DNA from: CAYZBF01 sp964476585
Lineage (GTDB): Bacteria; Hydrothermota; UBA3072
Assembly (NCBI GenBank): GCA_964476585.1
Contig: CAYZBF010000012.1
Coordinates: 1-55,862, forward strand
Reading direction: 5' to 3'
Length of the DNA: 55,862 nt
Shown here in pieces: positions 40,973 to 51,500 of this stretch. Made by a program: the position numbers and the translations under genes. Each line of letters opens with the position of its first letter. Position 1 is the stretch's first letter. The notes under the pieces were generated by a model, which worked only from the letters and a program-made list of their open reading frames with translations, searched no databases and was not told the DNA's origin.

Positions 40973-41664
40973 TCTACCTCCAGAATATCTTTAGTACTAA
41001 AAAAGACCTCCCTTATCTTCCTTTCTAAATCGGCAAATGGAATATCCCTCTTGGTAAGGACAATAAACCTTATATAAGCTGTTCCGAGCACAAATATGTT
41101 ACCTCCAGGTAATTCAAAAAGCACCTCCTTTAAGCTCCCCAAATCCAAACTATCAGTTGTTTCTTCTATCCTATTATAAATTGTATTGATTATTACCCCA
41201 GTTGTATCCTCATCGAGGGGCAGACTCAGTTCTGAATGTATTAAAGCCCCACCTTCATCCACCAATACTACCCCAACAACACCTTGCATTTTTAATAACT
41301 TATTTAACTCTCTTTTTAAAGAATCTTTTAAGGGAGCTTCCTCTACTTTCGCTAATTCCTCCACCCCCTCAATTTCCTCCGTTTCTTCTACCACTATGGA
41401 ACTAAGTAACTCCTGAAGAGTTTTATTTTCTGGTTCTATCTTCTCTGCTTGTTTCAATATTTTAATAGCCCTCTGTCTGTTACCTTCCTTTAAATAAATC
41501 TTCCCAAGGTTTAAGTAAGGTTCTGCCACATTCTTATTTTTCTCTATAGCAGTTTTTAGAAGTCCCTTCGCTTCCTCAATCAGGCCATTCTGAACATAAA
41601 GGTCAGCAAGGGACAAGAGAACATCTAATGAATTAGAATCGCTTTGAAGTCCACCCCGCATCAT
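40969..41664 (-). CDS. TPR-roadblock fusion protein
   Basis: A 231-residue protein. Residues ~10-85 hold two TPR units (ADLYVQNGLIEEAKGLLKTA; LGKIYLKEGNRQRAIKILKQ). An acidic linker follows (EETEEIEGVEELAKVEEA), then a roadblock/LC7 domain (GVVGVVLVDEGGALIHSELS; NIFVLGTAYIRFIVLTK). The fusion directly joins the TPR scaffold proteins upstream to the roadblock proteins downstream. One-base overlap (TAATG) with the DUF4388-TPR gene. A partner could be the MglA at 8575-9153, since no GTPase is encoded in this operon. Confidence 0.8.
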   Translation of the reverse strand: MMRGGLQSDSNSLDVLLSLADLYVQNGLIEEAKGLLKTAIEKNKNVAEPYLNLGKIYLKEGNRQRAIKILKQAEKIEPENKTLQELLSSIVVEETEEIEGVEELAKVEEAPLKDSLKRELNKLLKMQGVVGVVLVDEGGALIHSELSLPLDEDTTGVIINTIYNRIEETTDSLDLGSLKEVLFELPGGNIFVLGTAYIRFIVLTKRDIPFADLERKIREVFFSTKDILEVD

Positions 41665-42674
41665 TAGTACACCTCCCGATCAGATATCTTCTTGCTTAAC
41701 TCCATAACCAATTCAAGATTTTTCCTTATCTCTCTCTTCCGTGGTTCATATCCACTCAGGAGAAGATATGAATCCCATTCGGAAATGGCTTTCTTGAATC
41801 TCCCTGTAACAAGATAATAAAAACCTAACTCATAAATGATTTTCGGATCATCGGGATACCTTTTTTTCAAAAGAGTAAGGGTTTCAATACCCTTCTCATA
41901 TTCCTTTCTATTCCAAAAGATTCCAAGTTCTCTCATTTTATCTTTTACCTCATCCTCTTCCTTGGATGTAGCCTTTACAATATCATCTAATTCTATTTTC
42001 TTTTCTGTAACGATCCCTGTCATAATTAATCCGTAAAGCGATTTTAAAACAGAAAGTTCATCCCCAATTACTGAAATAAGACCGGCTATAGTTCGCTTTC
42101 CATTTATTAGGGAAAGAAGCTTCCACTCCATTCTGTCAAGATTGATCGATTCCATCTCGACGATACCCGAGGAAACTTCTAGAACTATATCATAGGAAGG
42201 AATTATCTTTTCTATTTTTGACATCTCATCCACCCTTCTTGCAGCTTCCAGTATTATGTTTTCAATCTTCATCCCCAACTCCAGAGAGACGGGAATCGAA
42301 ATATCACCTTCTTTAAAACTAAAGTATCCTGACTTAATTATGAAAAGAGAATATAAAACCTCACAAGCAACCTGTTTAAATAATACTTTAAATGTATTTC
42401 TTGGTATCACCTGCTTTCTTATAATGTACTCTATAAAATCATTACCTTTTAAAGTAGCAACTTCTTCTCTATCAATCAATTTACGTTTTATCATTTCTTC
42501 TTTTAATCTATCTGTTATATCAATATAAGCAAGCCTACTACTATCAAAATAAAGGGTATATGTTTTTCTATTTTCATCATCTGTCAATCTAAGTATACCT
42601 CGTTTAGCTGTAAGAGATATCAACTGGAATAAATCAAAAAGTCCCAATTCTGAAATAGGAGCTTCGATAGGCAT
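41664..42674 (-). CDS. DUF4388-TPR protein
   Basis: A 336-residue protein. The N-terminal part (ELGLFDLFQLISLTAKRGIL; TYTLYFDSSRLAYIDITDRL) is a DUF4388 (PatA-like) module. A helical region (VLFKQVACEVLYSLFIIKSG YFSF split by domain, then a winged-helix-like segment) follows, and a C-terminal TPR pair (WNRKEYEKGIETLTLLKKRY; LVTGRFKKAISEWDSYLLLS). DUF4388 proteins occur beside response regulators and type IV pilus or gliding controls. It lacks the membrane anchor of its relative at 25745-26617. One-base overlap with both neighbours. Confidence 0.75.
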   Translation of the reverse strand: MPIEAPISELGLFDLFQLISLTAKRGILRLTDDENRKTYTLYFDSSRLAYIDITDRLKEEMIKRKLIDREEVATLKGNDFIEYIIRKQVIPRNTFKVLFKQVACEVLYSLFIIKSGYFSFKEGDISIPVSLELGMKIENIILEAARRVDEMSKIEKIIPSYDIVLEVSSGIVEMESINLDRMEWKLLSLINGKRTIAGLISVIGDELSVLKSLYGLIMTGIVTEKKIELDDIVKATSKEEDEVKDKMRELGIFWNRKEYEKGIETLTLLKKRYPDDPKIIYELGFYYLVTGRFKKAISEWDSYLLLSGYEPRKREIRKNLELVMELSKKISDREVY

Positions 42675-45313
42675 TATATCTCTCCAGTAATCTTACGAAG
42701 GCGAAGAAGACTAGAAAGGGCCTCCCTTGCCTGGTTCACAACCTTACTATCCTTAGACTTATCAATTATACTTTCCCATAAATTCTCTGCTTTCCTATAT
42801 TTACCTAACTTGAAGTAAAGAGAAGCAAGAGTTCTATATGCTGGTATATTCTCTTCATTAAAACTTATTGCCTGACTTGCACTTTCTATTGCATTTTTAA
42901 TCTTTCCCTTCATATAATATGCCTTACTCATCCATAGAGCAATATCACTGTCTGCCTTAATTACTCTTTTCGCATTTTCTGCTGCTTCAATAGTCCCTTC
43001 ATAATCTTTAAGTTCTAAACGGGTTCTGACTAATAGCTTTAAGGCATCCTTATTATTCGGTTCTGTTCCTATAGCCTTCAATAGATTCTCTTCTACTTCA
43101 TTAATCCTTTTCTGTTTGATTTCAACCTTTGCAAGTAAAAGATAAGCCAGGGCAGAGGGAGAGACCGAAATACTTCTCAGTAAGTACGCTAAGGATTCAT
43201 CTAATTTCCCAGAAGAAAAACAAAGAGAAGCTATTTCACACAATATACGTGGATTGTCTTTCCAATGGGGGCAACTTTTTAGCATCTTTATTGCCTTTTC
43301 ATATTCCTTCTTGCGATTATAATACCATGCGCTAACATAATATGAGAAAGGAGCATCCTTATTCTTCTCTCTTAAAGTTTTCGCCAACTCATTAGCATGC
43401 CTCAACTCTCCATTCTCTATATAAACCGATGCCAAAATCCGAAGTGCCTCTTCATTATCAGGCACTAAATCTAACAGTACATCCCTTGCCTCACCCAATA
43501 ATCCTTTACTTTTATATATCTTTCCAGAAAGAAGTAGCGCTTTGGCATTATCAGGCTCATGCCGTCTGATTTCGTTTAGGATTTCTAATGCTTCATCTAA
43601 CCTATTTTCTTTATAGAGAGATTCTGCTTTCTTGACCTCTTTCACAACATCAAAAACTCCTGGTTTCTCCTCTGGTGCTACAAACAGCTTCTCAAATATC
43701 TCTTCCGCCTCAGTTTCTTCACCTTCAACTTCACCAATTCCCATCTCTTCTGTGAGCTCTCTTGATATCAGGATATTCAGTTGCTCAGAATAGATATCCA
43801 GCCCTAACTTAAACCTGTTACTTGTATAGAATGGATTTAACTCCATTGCCTTTTTAGTCGCTTCTAACGCCTTATCGTACTTGCCAATACGTGAAAAAGC
43901 AAAGCCCAAGTTATAACATGCCTCAGCAAAACCCTCATCCCGAAAAATTGCCTGCTGAAAACAATGGATTGCCTCTTCAATCCTATCAGTGTTTAGATAA
44001 ACAGACCCAAGATAGTTATACGGTAAAGAACATTCCTCTTTTTTCTGGATTACTTTCTTAAATAACTTCTCAGCCTTATTGTAGCTTCCTCTGTTCATAT
44101 AAACCAGCCCAAGGTTTAAATATGAATCAAAATATTCAGGATTGAGTCTGTATGATTTCTCGAAACATTTGAAAGCCCTGTCTGGGTTCCCAGAATGATA
44201 ACTCACCACACCGAGATTATTCCAAGAAATTGCGTAATTTTTGTCTTTTGAAATTGCTCGCTTGTACCATGATATTGCTTCGTCAAGTCTTCCAAGCCTA
44301 TGACAAGCGATACCAATATTGTTAGCTAATCTCGGTGAGTCAGGGTCTTCCGCAAGGCTTTCTAAGTATGCGGAAATGGCATCCTCGTTCCTACCCAAGA
44401 AGAGTAATACTTCTCCTATCTGCTCCTTTACAAGTAAATTTTCGGGATTTAATTCCTCTGCCTTTCTAAGCTCTCTAAGAGCTTCTCCAAACATGCCTTT
44501 ATTCTTATATGTAAGCCCCATGGCATAATGACCAAAGAATGGTTTTTCTTTTATCTTACTCTTTGAAACTAAAATGAAGTCTTCGTATCCCTTCTGCGGG
44601 TATATACCTAACCCGAGATTTGGCTCTGTTTTAGCATATTTTGGATTCAACTGAGTTGCCTTCTTTGCCGCCCTCTTTGCTTCATCAAACTTACCTTCTT
44701 CACCATATGCAAAGGAAAGCCGATAGTAACTCTCTGCATCATCAGGATCAAGCTTGATTGCTTTCTTCAATTCAGTTATAGCTTGCGAAAAAAGACCCAA
44801 GTTATAATATACCTCCCCTAGATACATATGTCCAGGAGCCATATCGGCTCGTAAACGTAAAACTTTCTTGAAACTTTCAATTGCAGGCTCATAGAGGCCT
44901 ATAGCTTTGCAGGAGATACCCAACTCTAACAAAGCATCGATATCTATAGGATTATAACGCAGATACTTGCCATAATGATCAACTGCTTCATAATAATCTC
45001 CAGTGCTCTTAAATGACCGTGCCAATTCCAATCTGGCTACTAAGTCAGCTGGGTCCTCTCGAATCCTCTTCTTTAATTTTTTAATATTCTCATCATAATA
45101 TCCAGTGGTCTTGTAGATATAATCAATGTTATTCTTTGCAGTAGTAAAATTAGGTTCTATCTCCAGTGCTTTCTTCAGTTCCGCAACAGCCTCTTTTATT
45201 AGACCTTTATTGTAGTAGACGCAAGCAAGGTTATTATGAGCACCTGCATCATTGGGGTCAATTTTTTTTGCAAAGAGTCTAAGTATACTTCTTTCCTCTT
45301 TTGAAATTCCCAA
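42674..45313 (-). CDS. Large TPR repeat protein
   Basis: An 879-residue soluble protein made almost wholly of tetratricopeptide repeats, about 20 units in two blocks (about 20-500 and 560-870). They are separated by an acidic stretch around 520-550 (GIGEVEGEETEAEEIFEKLF). Typical units are AHNNLACVYYNKGLIKEAVA and SWNNLGVVSYHSGNPDRAFK. TPR arrays act as protein-binding scaffolds. No signal peptide is seen, so it is probably a cytosolic scaffold of the chemosensory/roadblock system. It starts at TTG 45313 immediately after the cheC stop codon (TAATTG). Confidence 0.85.
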   Translation of the reverse strand: MGISKEERSILRLFAKKIDPNDAGAHNNLACVYYNKGLIKEAVAELKKALEIEPNFTTAKNNIDYIYKTTGYYDENIKKLKKRIREDPADLVARLELARSFKSTGDYYEAVDHYGKYLRYNPIDIDALLELGISCKAIGLYEPAIESFKKVLRLRADMAPGHMYLGEVYYNLGLFSQAITELKKAIKLDPDDAESYYRLSFAYGEEGKFDEAKRAAKKATQLNPKYAKTEPNLGLGIYPQKGYEDFILVSKSKIKEKPFFGHYAMGLTYKNKGMFGEALRELRKAEELNPENLLVKEQIGEVLLFLGRNEDAISAYLESLAEDPDSPRLANNIGIACHRLGRLDEAISWYKRAISKDKNYAISWNNLGVVSYHSGNPDRAFKCFEKSYRLNPEYFDSYLNLGLVYMNRGSYNKAEKLFKKVIQKKEECSLPYNYLGSVYLNTDRIEEAIHCFQQAIFRDEGFAEACYNLGFAFSRIGKYDKALEATKKAMELNPFYTSNRFKLGLDIYSEQLNILISRELTEEMGIGEVEGEETEAEEIFEKLFVAPEEKPGVFDVVKEVKKAESLYKENRLDEALEILNEIRRHEPDNAKALLLSGKIYKSKGLLGEARDVLLDLVPDNEEALRILASVYIENGELRHANELAKTLREKNKDAPFSYYVSAWYYNRKKEYEKAIKMLKSCPHWKDNPRILCEIASLCFSSGKLDESLAYLLRSISVSPSALAYLLLAKVEIKQKRINEVEENLLKAIGTEPNNKDALKLLVRTRLELKDYEGTIEAAENAKRVIKADSDIALWMSKAYYMKGKIKNAIESASQAISFNEENIPAYRTLASLYFKLGKYRKAENLWESIIDKSKDSKVVNQAREALSSLLRLRKITGEI

Positions 45314-45931
45314 TTATAAAAGGTCCATTGCTTTTAAAATATTAATTAAACCACCAGTATCAGGTATAAGCAGGAGATAGGCCTCTAATTCTTTCTTTGG
45401 ATCGCTAAAGTGAAATATAGTCTTAACACAGAACACGTATTCTTCGTCTTCAGTGAACTCCAGATACACACTACTTATAATCGCTCTGAAATCATCTCTA
45501 ATGATAAAGGGCACCGAAGGTAACAACATAAGACCAAGAAATTCTGAAGTAGCGTTTAGATAGGAACTGCAAAGGATATTGGCTACCTCTTTAAGGGAAG
45601 AGATTCCCATATCATCAATCTCAATATCCTCGGTCATTTCTTTGTTTAGTAGAATCTTAACCAATGTTTTTGCATCATCATCACCCATTACTATAAGAGT
45701 CCTTCCCGTAACATCCCCAAAGAATTTAGTTAAGGCAGCCAAAATAACTCCTACATCCTTTCCAAGAAGCTCTGAAGTCTTTTCGATAGGAAGAATTTCA
45801 ATTTTAGGCACCTCAACACCTACCTTTTTCCCCAACATCTGACTCAATGCTGTCGCTGCATGTCCTCCACCAATATTGGCAGATTCCTTTAACCCGTCTA
45901 ATTGTAATTCCTTAAGATCCTGTATTTTCAT
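45314..45931 (-). CDS. cheC: CheC-family CheY phosphatase
   Basis: A 205-residue CheC. Both active sites of the family are visible, each with the ExxxN pattern: GLKESANIGGGHAATALSQM and SLKEVANILCSSYLNATSEF. It dephosphorylates CheY-P and in Bacillus and Thermotoga works with CheD. No cheD is in the window. The start at 45931 is chosen because AGGAGG lies just upstream (ATAGGAGGAGATATG); an upstream in-frame start at 45964 lacks one. It overlaps cheA by 20 bases. Confidence 0.9.
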   Translation of the reverse strand: MKIQDLKELQLDGLKESANIGGGHAATALSQMLGKKVGVEVPKIEILPIEKTSELLGKDVGVILAALTKFFGDVTGRTLIVMGDDDAKTLVKILLNKEMTEDIEIDDMGISSLKEVANILCSSYLNATSEFLGLMLLPSVPFIIRDDFRAIISSVYLEFTEDEEYVFCVKTIFHFSDPKKELEAYLLLIPDTGGLINILKAMDLL

Positions 45932-47717
45932 ATCTCCTCCTATATCTAAAGCTTGGCAAATCAATTATCAGACATGGTTCACCATTTCCAATTATAGTAA
46001 TCCCCGTAAATTCCCTTATCTCATTAAGAGGTGGCGGGAGAGGCTTAACCACAGCATCACAACTACCTCTAAATCTATCAACTATAAGGGCAAATCTCTC
46101 ACCCTCCACTTCAACAATCAAACAAGCAAGAATGGCATCGTTTATTCCATCATTAGAATAGTTTCCCATAATACCAGAAAAACGATAAACCGGTAATACT
46201 TCCTTCCGGAGTAATATGATCTCCTTTCCCATAAGACGAGAAATAAAAATTCCAGGAATCATCAATGTCTCATCAACAAATGTCATAGGAAGCGCAAAAA
46301 GTTGCCCATTTGATTGAATAAGGTAAACCCTTATGATAGCCATTGAAAGAGGCATTTCCATTGTAATGGTTGTTCCCTTATTTTTCTCTGTAGAGATGTC
46401 TACACTACCCCCTACTGCTCTTACTATATCTTTTACTACGTTAAGTCCGATTCCTCGACCTGAAACTTCATTAACTGCTTTATTAGTTGTAAAACCAGGC
46501 ATGAAAAGAAAGTGAAGTATTTCTTTTTTTGAAAGAGCATCCACTTCTTCCTCTTTCAACAATCCTTTCTCAAGAGCAGTGTGCAGGATTTCTCTTTCAT
46601 CAATACCTTTACCATCATCACTTATCTTAATTAGTATATCTCCTTTAATGCGCTTTGCAGAAACTGTTATCTTTCCAGTTATAGGTTTGTTAAGTCTTTT
46701 CCTCTCATTTGGATCTTCAGTCCCATGGCACACTGCATTTCGAATTAGATGTATTAAGGGATCACTGATCCCTTCAAGAAGGGATCGGTCTACCTCAATA
46801 TCAGAACCAAAAATTTCAATAGACACTTTTTTCCTTAGTTCTTTACTCAAATCCCTCACATATCGAGGAAATTTGTTGAATATTAAAGAAAGAGGGACCA
46901 GCCTTATTTTTGTAACAATATTTTGTAAATCTTTTAAAAACCTGTTATGTGTATCCAGAATTCTTTTATATTTCTTATCCTCCACTTCGCTTAATAATAC
47001 AGATAATTGGGAAGAGAAAACAACTAATTCCCCAACGATATTCTGTAGGCGATCTAAAAGTTCTATATTGACACGGATGCCACCAACTCCACCCTTAGGG
47101 ATCTTACTCACCCCCTCTTCATATTCAATTGAAACCTCTTTCACTTCCTCCATGGAAGCTAACATTTCCTTAACGGCTTTCCTATTAGAGCATCTAACCC
47201 AAAAAGTATCCTCAATCCCCCCTGCCTTAATCTCCTCAAAGGATGGCTTTATCTCTTCAACAACCTCTTCCTCCTCTATTCTTTTAATAATGACTGCCGC
47301 CCTTGCAGCAGGCAACTCTACATCTTCTTTAAAGGTTATCTTTATAAATGGAGAACTCTTGGCCCATATATTTCCCTTTTTATTCTTATCCTCCATTTCC
47401 CCAATCTTCTCAATAAAATCTTCTATAGTATCCATCCCCTTAAATATCTTGTCGATTATTTCACTGCTCACTCCTTTGCCATATTCTTTTAGCTCTTCAA
47501 GACGTCCCTCGAGGTCGTGGGAAATATTTTCAATTTCCTTATAACCCAGTGAAGCAGCCATACCTTTTAGAGTATGGAATATTCGGAAGGCTTCAGTAAT
47601 AGTCTCAATATGTGTGGGATCTTTTCCCATTTCTATTAAGAGCTTATTTAAACGCCCAAGATATTCCCTGGCTTCTTCTCTGAAGAGCTCTATATACTGA
47701 TCTCTATCCTCATGCAT
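45912..47717 (-). CDS. cheA: Chemotaxis histidine kinase CheA
   Basis: A 601-residue kinase. The Hpt domain carries His48 in IFHTLKGMAASLGY. A short region (about 115-205) that may correspond to a reduced P2 domain, the dimerisation helices (VNIELLDRLQNIVGELVVFS), the ATPase with LIRNAVCHGTEDPNER, DDGKGIDERE and GRGIGLNVVKDI, and a C-terminal CheW-like domain follow. It phosphorylates the CheY encoded just upstream. The start ATG directly follows the cheY stop. No CheB or CheR is encoded with it. Confidence 0.94.
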   Translation of the reverse strand: MHEDRDQYIELFREEAREYLGRLNKLLIEMGKDPTHIETITEAFRIFHTLKGMAASLGYKEIENISHDLEGRLEELKEYGKGVSSEIIDKIFKGMDTIEDFIEKIGEMEDKNKKGNIWAKSSPFIKITFKEDVELPAARAAVIIKRIEEEEVVEEIKPSFEEIKAGGIEDTFWVRCSNRKAVKEMLASMEEVKEVSIEYEEGVSKIPKGGVGGIRVNIELLDRLQNIVGELVVFSSQLSVLLSEVEDKKYKRILDTHNRFLKDLQNIVTKIRLVPLSLIFNKFPRYVRDLSKELRKKVSIEIFGSDIEVDRSLLEGISDPLIHLIRNAVCHGTEDPNERKRLNKPITGKITVSAKRIKGDILIKISDDGKGIDEREILHTALEKGLLKEEEVDALSKKEILHFLFMPGFTTNKAVNEVSGRGIGLNVVKDIVRAVGGSVDISTEKNKGTTITMEMPLSMAIIRVYLIQSNGQLFALPMTFVDETLMIPGIFISRLMGKEIILLRKEVLPVYRFSGIMGNYSNDGINDAILACLIVEVEGERFALIVDRFRGSCDAVVKPLPPPLNEIREFTGITIIGNGEPCLIIDLPSFRYRRRYENTGS

Positions 47718-48083
47718 TTATAACCTTAAGACCCTCTGAACTGCTTCAAGTACTCTTGACGGTTGAAAAGGTTTCACCACATAATCTTTAGCGCCAGCCT
47801 GGATTGCTTCAACCACCAAGCTCTGATGGCCCATGGCGCTAACCATCACTATCTTTGCATCTCTATCCTTTTTCATTATTTCTTTCAGGGCGTCGATTCC
47901 GCTTATATCAGGCATTATGATATCCATAGTAACGAGGTCGGGTTTGCACTCCACATATTTATCTACGGCCTCGACACCATTCTCAGCTTCAGCACAAATT
48001 TCATATCCACCTTTTTCTAGGATATCCCCTAACATTTTCCTCATAAATATTGCATCGTCTACTATCAAAACTCTTGCAGCCAT
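47718..48083 (-). CDS. cheY: Chemotaxis response regulator CheY
   Basis: A 121-residue single receiver domain. Asp9/Asp10 (LIVDDA) bind Mg, Asp54 (TMDIIMPD) is the phosphorylation site, Ser82 (VMVSAM) replaces the usual Thr and Lys104 (VVKPF) is invariant. The length matches stand-alone CheY. The frame extends six codons upstream, but ATG 48083 with AAGGAGG four bases before it is the likely start. With no flagellar genes nearby the output may be another motility or polarity machine. Confidence 0.93.
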   Translation of the reverse strand: MAARVLIVDDAIFMRKMLGDILEKGGYEICAEAENGVEAVDKYVECKPDLVTMDIIMPDISGIDALKEIMKKDRDAKIVMVSAMGHQSLVVEAIQAGAKDYVVKPFQPSRVLEAVQRVLRL

Positions 48084-48097
48084 AAAGCCTCCTTGTG

Positions 48098-48502
48098 TCA
48101 AATTAATCTCTCTACATCAATGATTATATATCTATCCTCTTCAATTTGAACAATCCCTTTTATATATTTAGATTCTATATCCTCTTCTAAACTGGGGGAC
48201 ACCTCCCTTAATGCATCAGATGAGAACTTATGAATAGTAAGAATTTGGTCCACTCTAAGACCCACTACAGAATCCTTTATATAACAGAGTATGATATCAT
48301 TAGATTCTGCTCTCCCTTTAAAACCAATTTTCCTTTTCAAATCAATGATTGAGACAGGGTCACCACGTAGGTTCATAACTCCTTCAATATATTCAGGAGC
48401 TAATGGAACTGGTGTAACTCTTACTGCTTCTACTATTTCTCCTACCTTATCCAGAAGGATTCCAAAGAATTTCTCATCTAGTATAAAACTCAAAATCTCC
48501 AA
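48098..48502 (-). CDS. cheW: Chemotaxis coupling protein CheW
   Basis: A 134-residue CheW. ILSFILDEKFFGILLDKVGE, APEYIEGVMNLRGDPVSIID (the NLRGxxxxxxD signature) and VVGLRVDQI are typical. CheW links receptors to CheA. The proposed start is TTG 48502, nine bases after AGGAG and one base after the receptor's stop (TAAATTG). A TTG at 48511 lies too close to the AGGAG. Confidence 0.92.
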   Translation of the reverse strand: MEILSFILDEKFFGILLDKVGEIVEAVRVTPVPLAPEYIEGVMNLRGDPVSIIDLKRKIGFKGRAESNDIILCYIKDSVVGLRVDQILTIHKFSSDALREVSPSLEEDIESKYIKGIVQIEEDRYIIIDVERLI

Positions 48503-48503
48503 T

Positions 48504-51500
48504 TTATTCAACTCCTATCCATTCATAATGTATATAATCTAAAGGATGTGGTTTGAATCCAAAAACTCTGGGTTGAACTAGTGTAAAATTAACAGAATGT
48601 AAGAGAAACACCAAAGGTGCTTCCTCTACTATCATGCTTTCTACCTTCATGTAGATTTTTTCTCTTTTCACTGGGTTTATTTCTCTAAGTCCTTCTTTTA
48701 TAAGCTCATCAACGCCCTCATTGGCATAGAATAACGTGTTTCCCCCTATTCCTTTCGACGATGAGTGGAATAGAGGAAATAGGAAATTATTTGGATCTGG
48801 ATTGTCAGCAGACCATCCAAGTAAGAAGAGCTCTAACTCGCCATTATGCGTCTTTTTTAAAAATTCACCCCAGGGATACTCCTCTATCTCTATATGAACC
48901 CCTATGTCGGCAAACGCTTTTTTTAGAAACCTCGCTCTCTTAATGTTTGCAGGTGAAGAACTGATACTTAACTTATATACATCGGGTAGTCCATTAGGAT
49001 AGCCAGCTTCTTTTAGAAGGTCCTTTGCCAGGTGAGGATTATACTCATAACCCTTAAGATTAGGGTTATATACAGAGAGACCCGGAGGAAATATTCCTCG
49101 AGAAATAGTTCCCATACCTGAAGCAGTCTCTTGTATTAAGGCGCTATTATCTACTGCGTAATTAAGAGCCTGTCTAACTCTCCTATCAGAAAATGGTAAA
49201 TCTGTTCTTTTAAAATTGAATCCCATATAGTTAACATTCAGATACTCAGAGGTGATTAACTTATCCTCTAGTTCTGGATCCTGCTTGATCTCTGGAACTT
49301 CATCTACTCTAACCGAAGCAATGTCAACTAAATCTTCTCTGAATGCCTCCAGGGAACTCTCGCCCTTTTTGTATATTAGCCTACTGGGATATGTTTTTCC
49401 AAAAACATAATCAGGATGAGCCTCCAGAATGATATCATTATCTTTACTCCATTCAACGAGTCTGAATGGTCCTATACCGGAAGGTTTCTTATCGTGGTTT
49501 CCTTCGTTACTCTTTGAGACTATAGAACCTCCGACCGTAGCAAAATTGGCAATCAAAGGCATATATACATTTTTGAGCTTTATAGTTATTGAAGAAGGGC
49601 CCTTTACCCTTATACTATCAATTGGTTCAATAATGAATTTATTTGGGCCATCTATCACCCTTTCAAAAGAATATTTAACATCCTCAGCATTGATCTTCTT
49701 GCCATTATGGGTTACAATATCATCCTTGATAGTAAAATGCCATTCTAAAGAATCTTTAGATAATTCCCAATTCAAAACGATCAAAGGGTAAACCTGTCCA
49801 GAGAAGCTAAAATCGAATAGCCCGCGATGTATGCTAGAGGCCACTTTATTGGATGGAGCATCACCTATTTTGGCAGGGTCAAGGCTTAAGGGTTCACCAG
49901 CGAGATATACTCTTAATTCAGACTTTCTCTCCTCTGTGAGGACATTAAAGGAATGAACATCTCTCCAGTTCTCCCTCCTAATACTATCCACAAAACTCTT
50001 TTCTCTATCCATTCTTTCTTCAAGATATCTTATCAACTTTACATTCTTATTAGCGGAATCAGTTATTAACCTAAATGAACCGGTAACCTTAGCTACAATA
50101 CCCTTTTGCTTATCTATAGATGGTTTAATACTATTTGCTATCTCTATGAGATATTTTATCTGCACTTCATTTTCTTTAAATGTATTTTCGGTCTCAAAAA
50201 CCATATCTCCAAGACGATTAATTATCCCGCTTAATTTTTGAAACATTCTATCTATCCCTTCTATTTCTGCCTTAACAGGATCAAAGAAAATATATAATTC
50301 CTCTGATATGGCGGAATAATCGCCAGAAAGGGATTGCATCTCCGCCACGATTGACTCGAGTCCTATGAAATTACCGGATATCCTGGACGCTTCTATCTTT
50401 CCGTAGAGAGAGAGTACCCTTGCCTGATCAGCTATATCATTTATTCTTTCCACCAATCTACCAAGTTCGTTTGAACCCAAATAAAGACTTCCTTGAAGAT
50501 TGAAGACTTCTTTCATTTTTTTAATCTCTTGCTCTATGAATGCTTTTATTTTTTCAATACTATCTATTCCTTCCTTTGCTTTTTTAAGCGTTGATCGGAC
50601 AATTCCTTCCATTCCTCTCACTTCCTCAATGACTTTTTCTAAAATATCCTCTATATCCTGTAGTTCCTTGAAAACTAATTCATTATGAAACTGTTCTCCT
50701 TTCAGTTCTTCCACATTAACACGACTATGTTCATTCAATCTAAATATTACATTCAGCGCAGAATCCAGTTGTGGAACATTACTTAAAAGATCAGATGATT
50801 CTTTCTTTTTTAGACACTGATGAATATCAACAAGATGTTCTACAATCTCACCTACAGCCTCTTTCTGTGCTAATACCAGATTAATTTTGCCAGCTTTCAA
50901 GATAAAATCTCTAGACAAAGATAACAGTGAATTAGCAACTAAATCTATATCCTTCCTCTTGGTGTTCATTTTTTCAAGTAGTTCGATAAGACGGTCTGTA
51001 GTACTAACTATAATAGAAATTTCCTCCTTTAGATCATTAGAATTAGACTCTAATTGATTGGTAATCCCCTCAAATTTGGTGAGTGTGTTTTGTAAGGTTT
51101 TAAACCTATCAACTATTTTCATGGATTCATCTCGTAGTGTTTCAAGGAAAACCACCATTGATTTCACTATCTCCATAGAATCTCCTGTAAGTTCACCCAG
51201 TTCATTCGCCACGACTTCAAACCCCTTTCCCGAAGACCCCGCCTGATAAGCTTTTATCTCGGCATTCCTTGCAGTATTGGCAGATGCTTGGTTGAGCCTT
51301 AAGAGCTTCTCAACAATGGAGTTGATCTCTTCTCTTTTTTTTGTTAACCCATTAAGCTTATGGCTTAGGTTATCAATAACTTGAAGGAAAATCTTTGTTT
51401 TTTTTAAAATCTCATTGGATAAACTTGAACCAAAGGAGAGTAACTCATCATTCTTTTTAATAGTTGTTGCCAGGGAATCAGAAGCCTCATTAATGACTGA

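Noticed and set aside
46579..47544. ORF of 321 codons on the plus strand
   Set aside because: It is the antisense shadow of cheA, serine- and leucine-rich without any recognisable domain.
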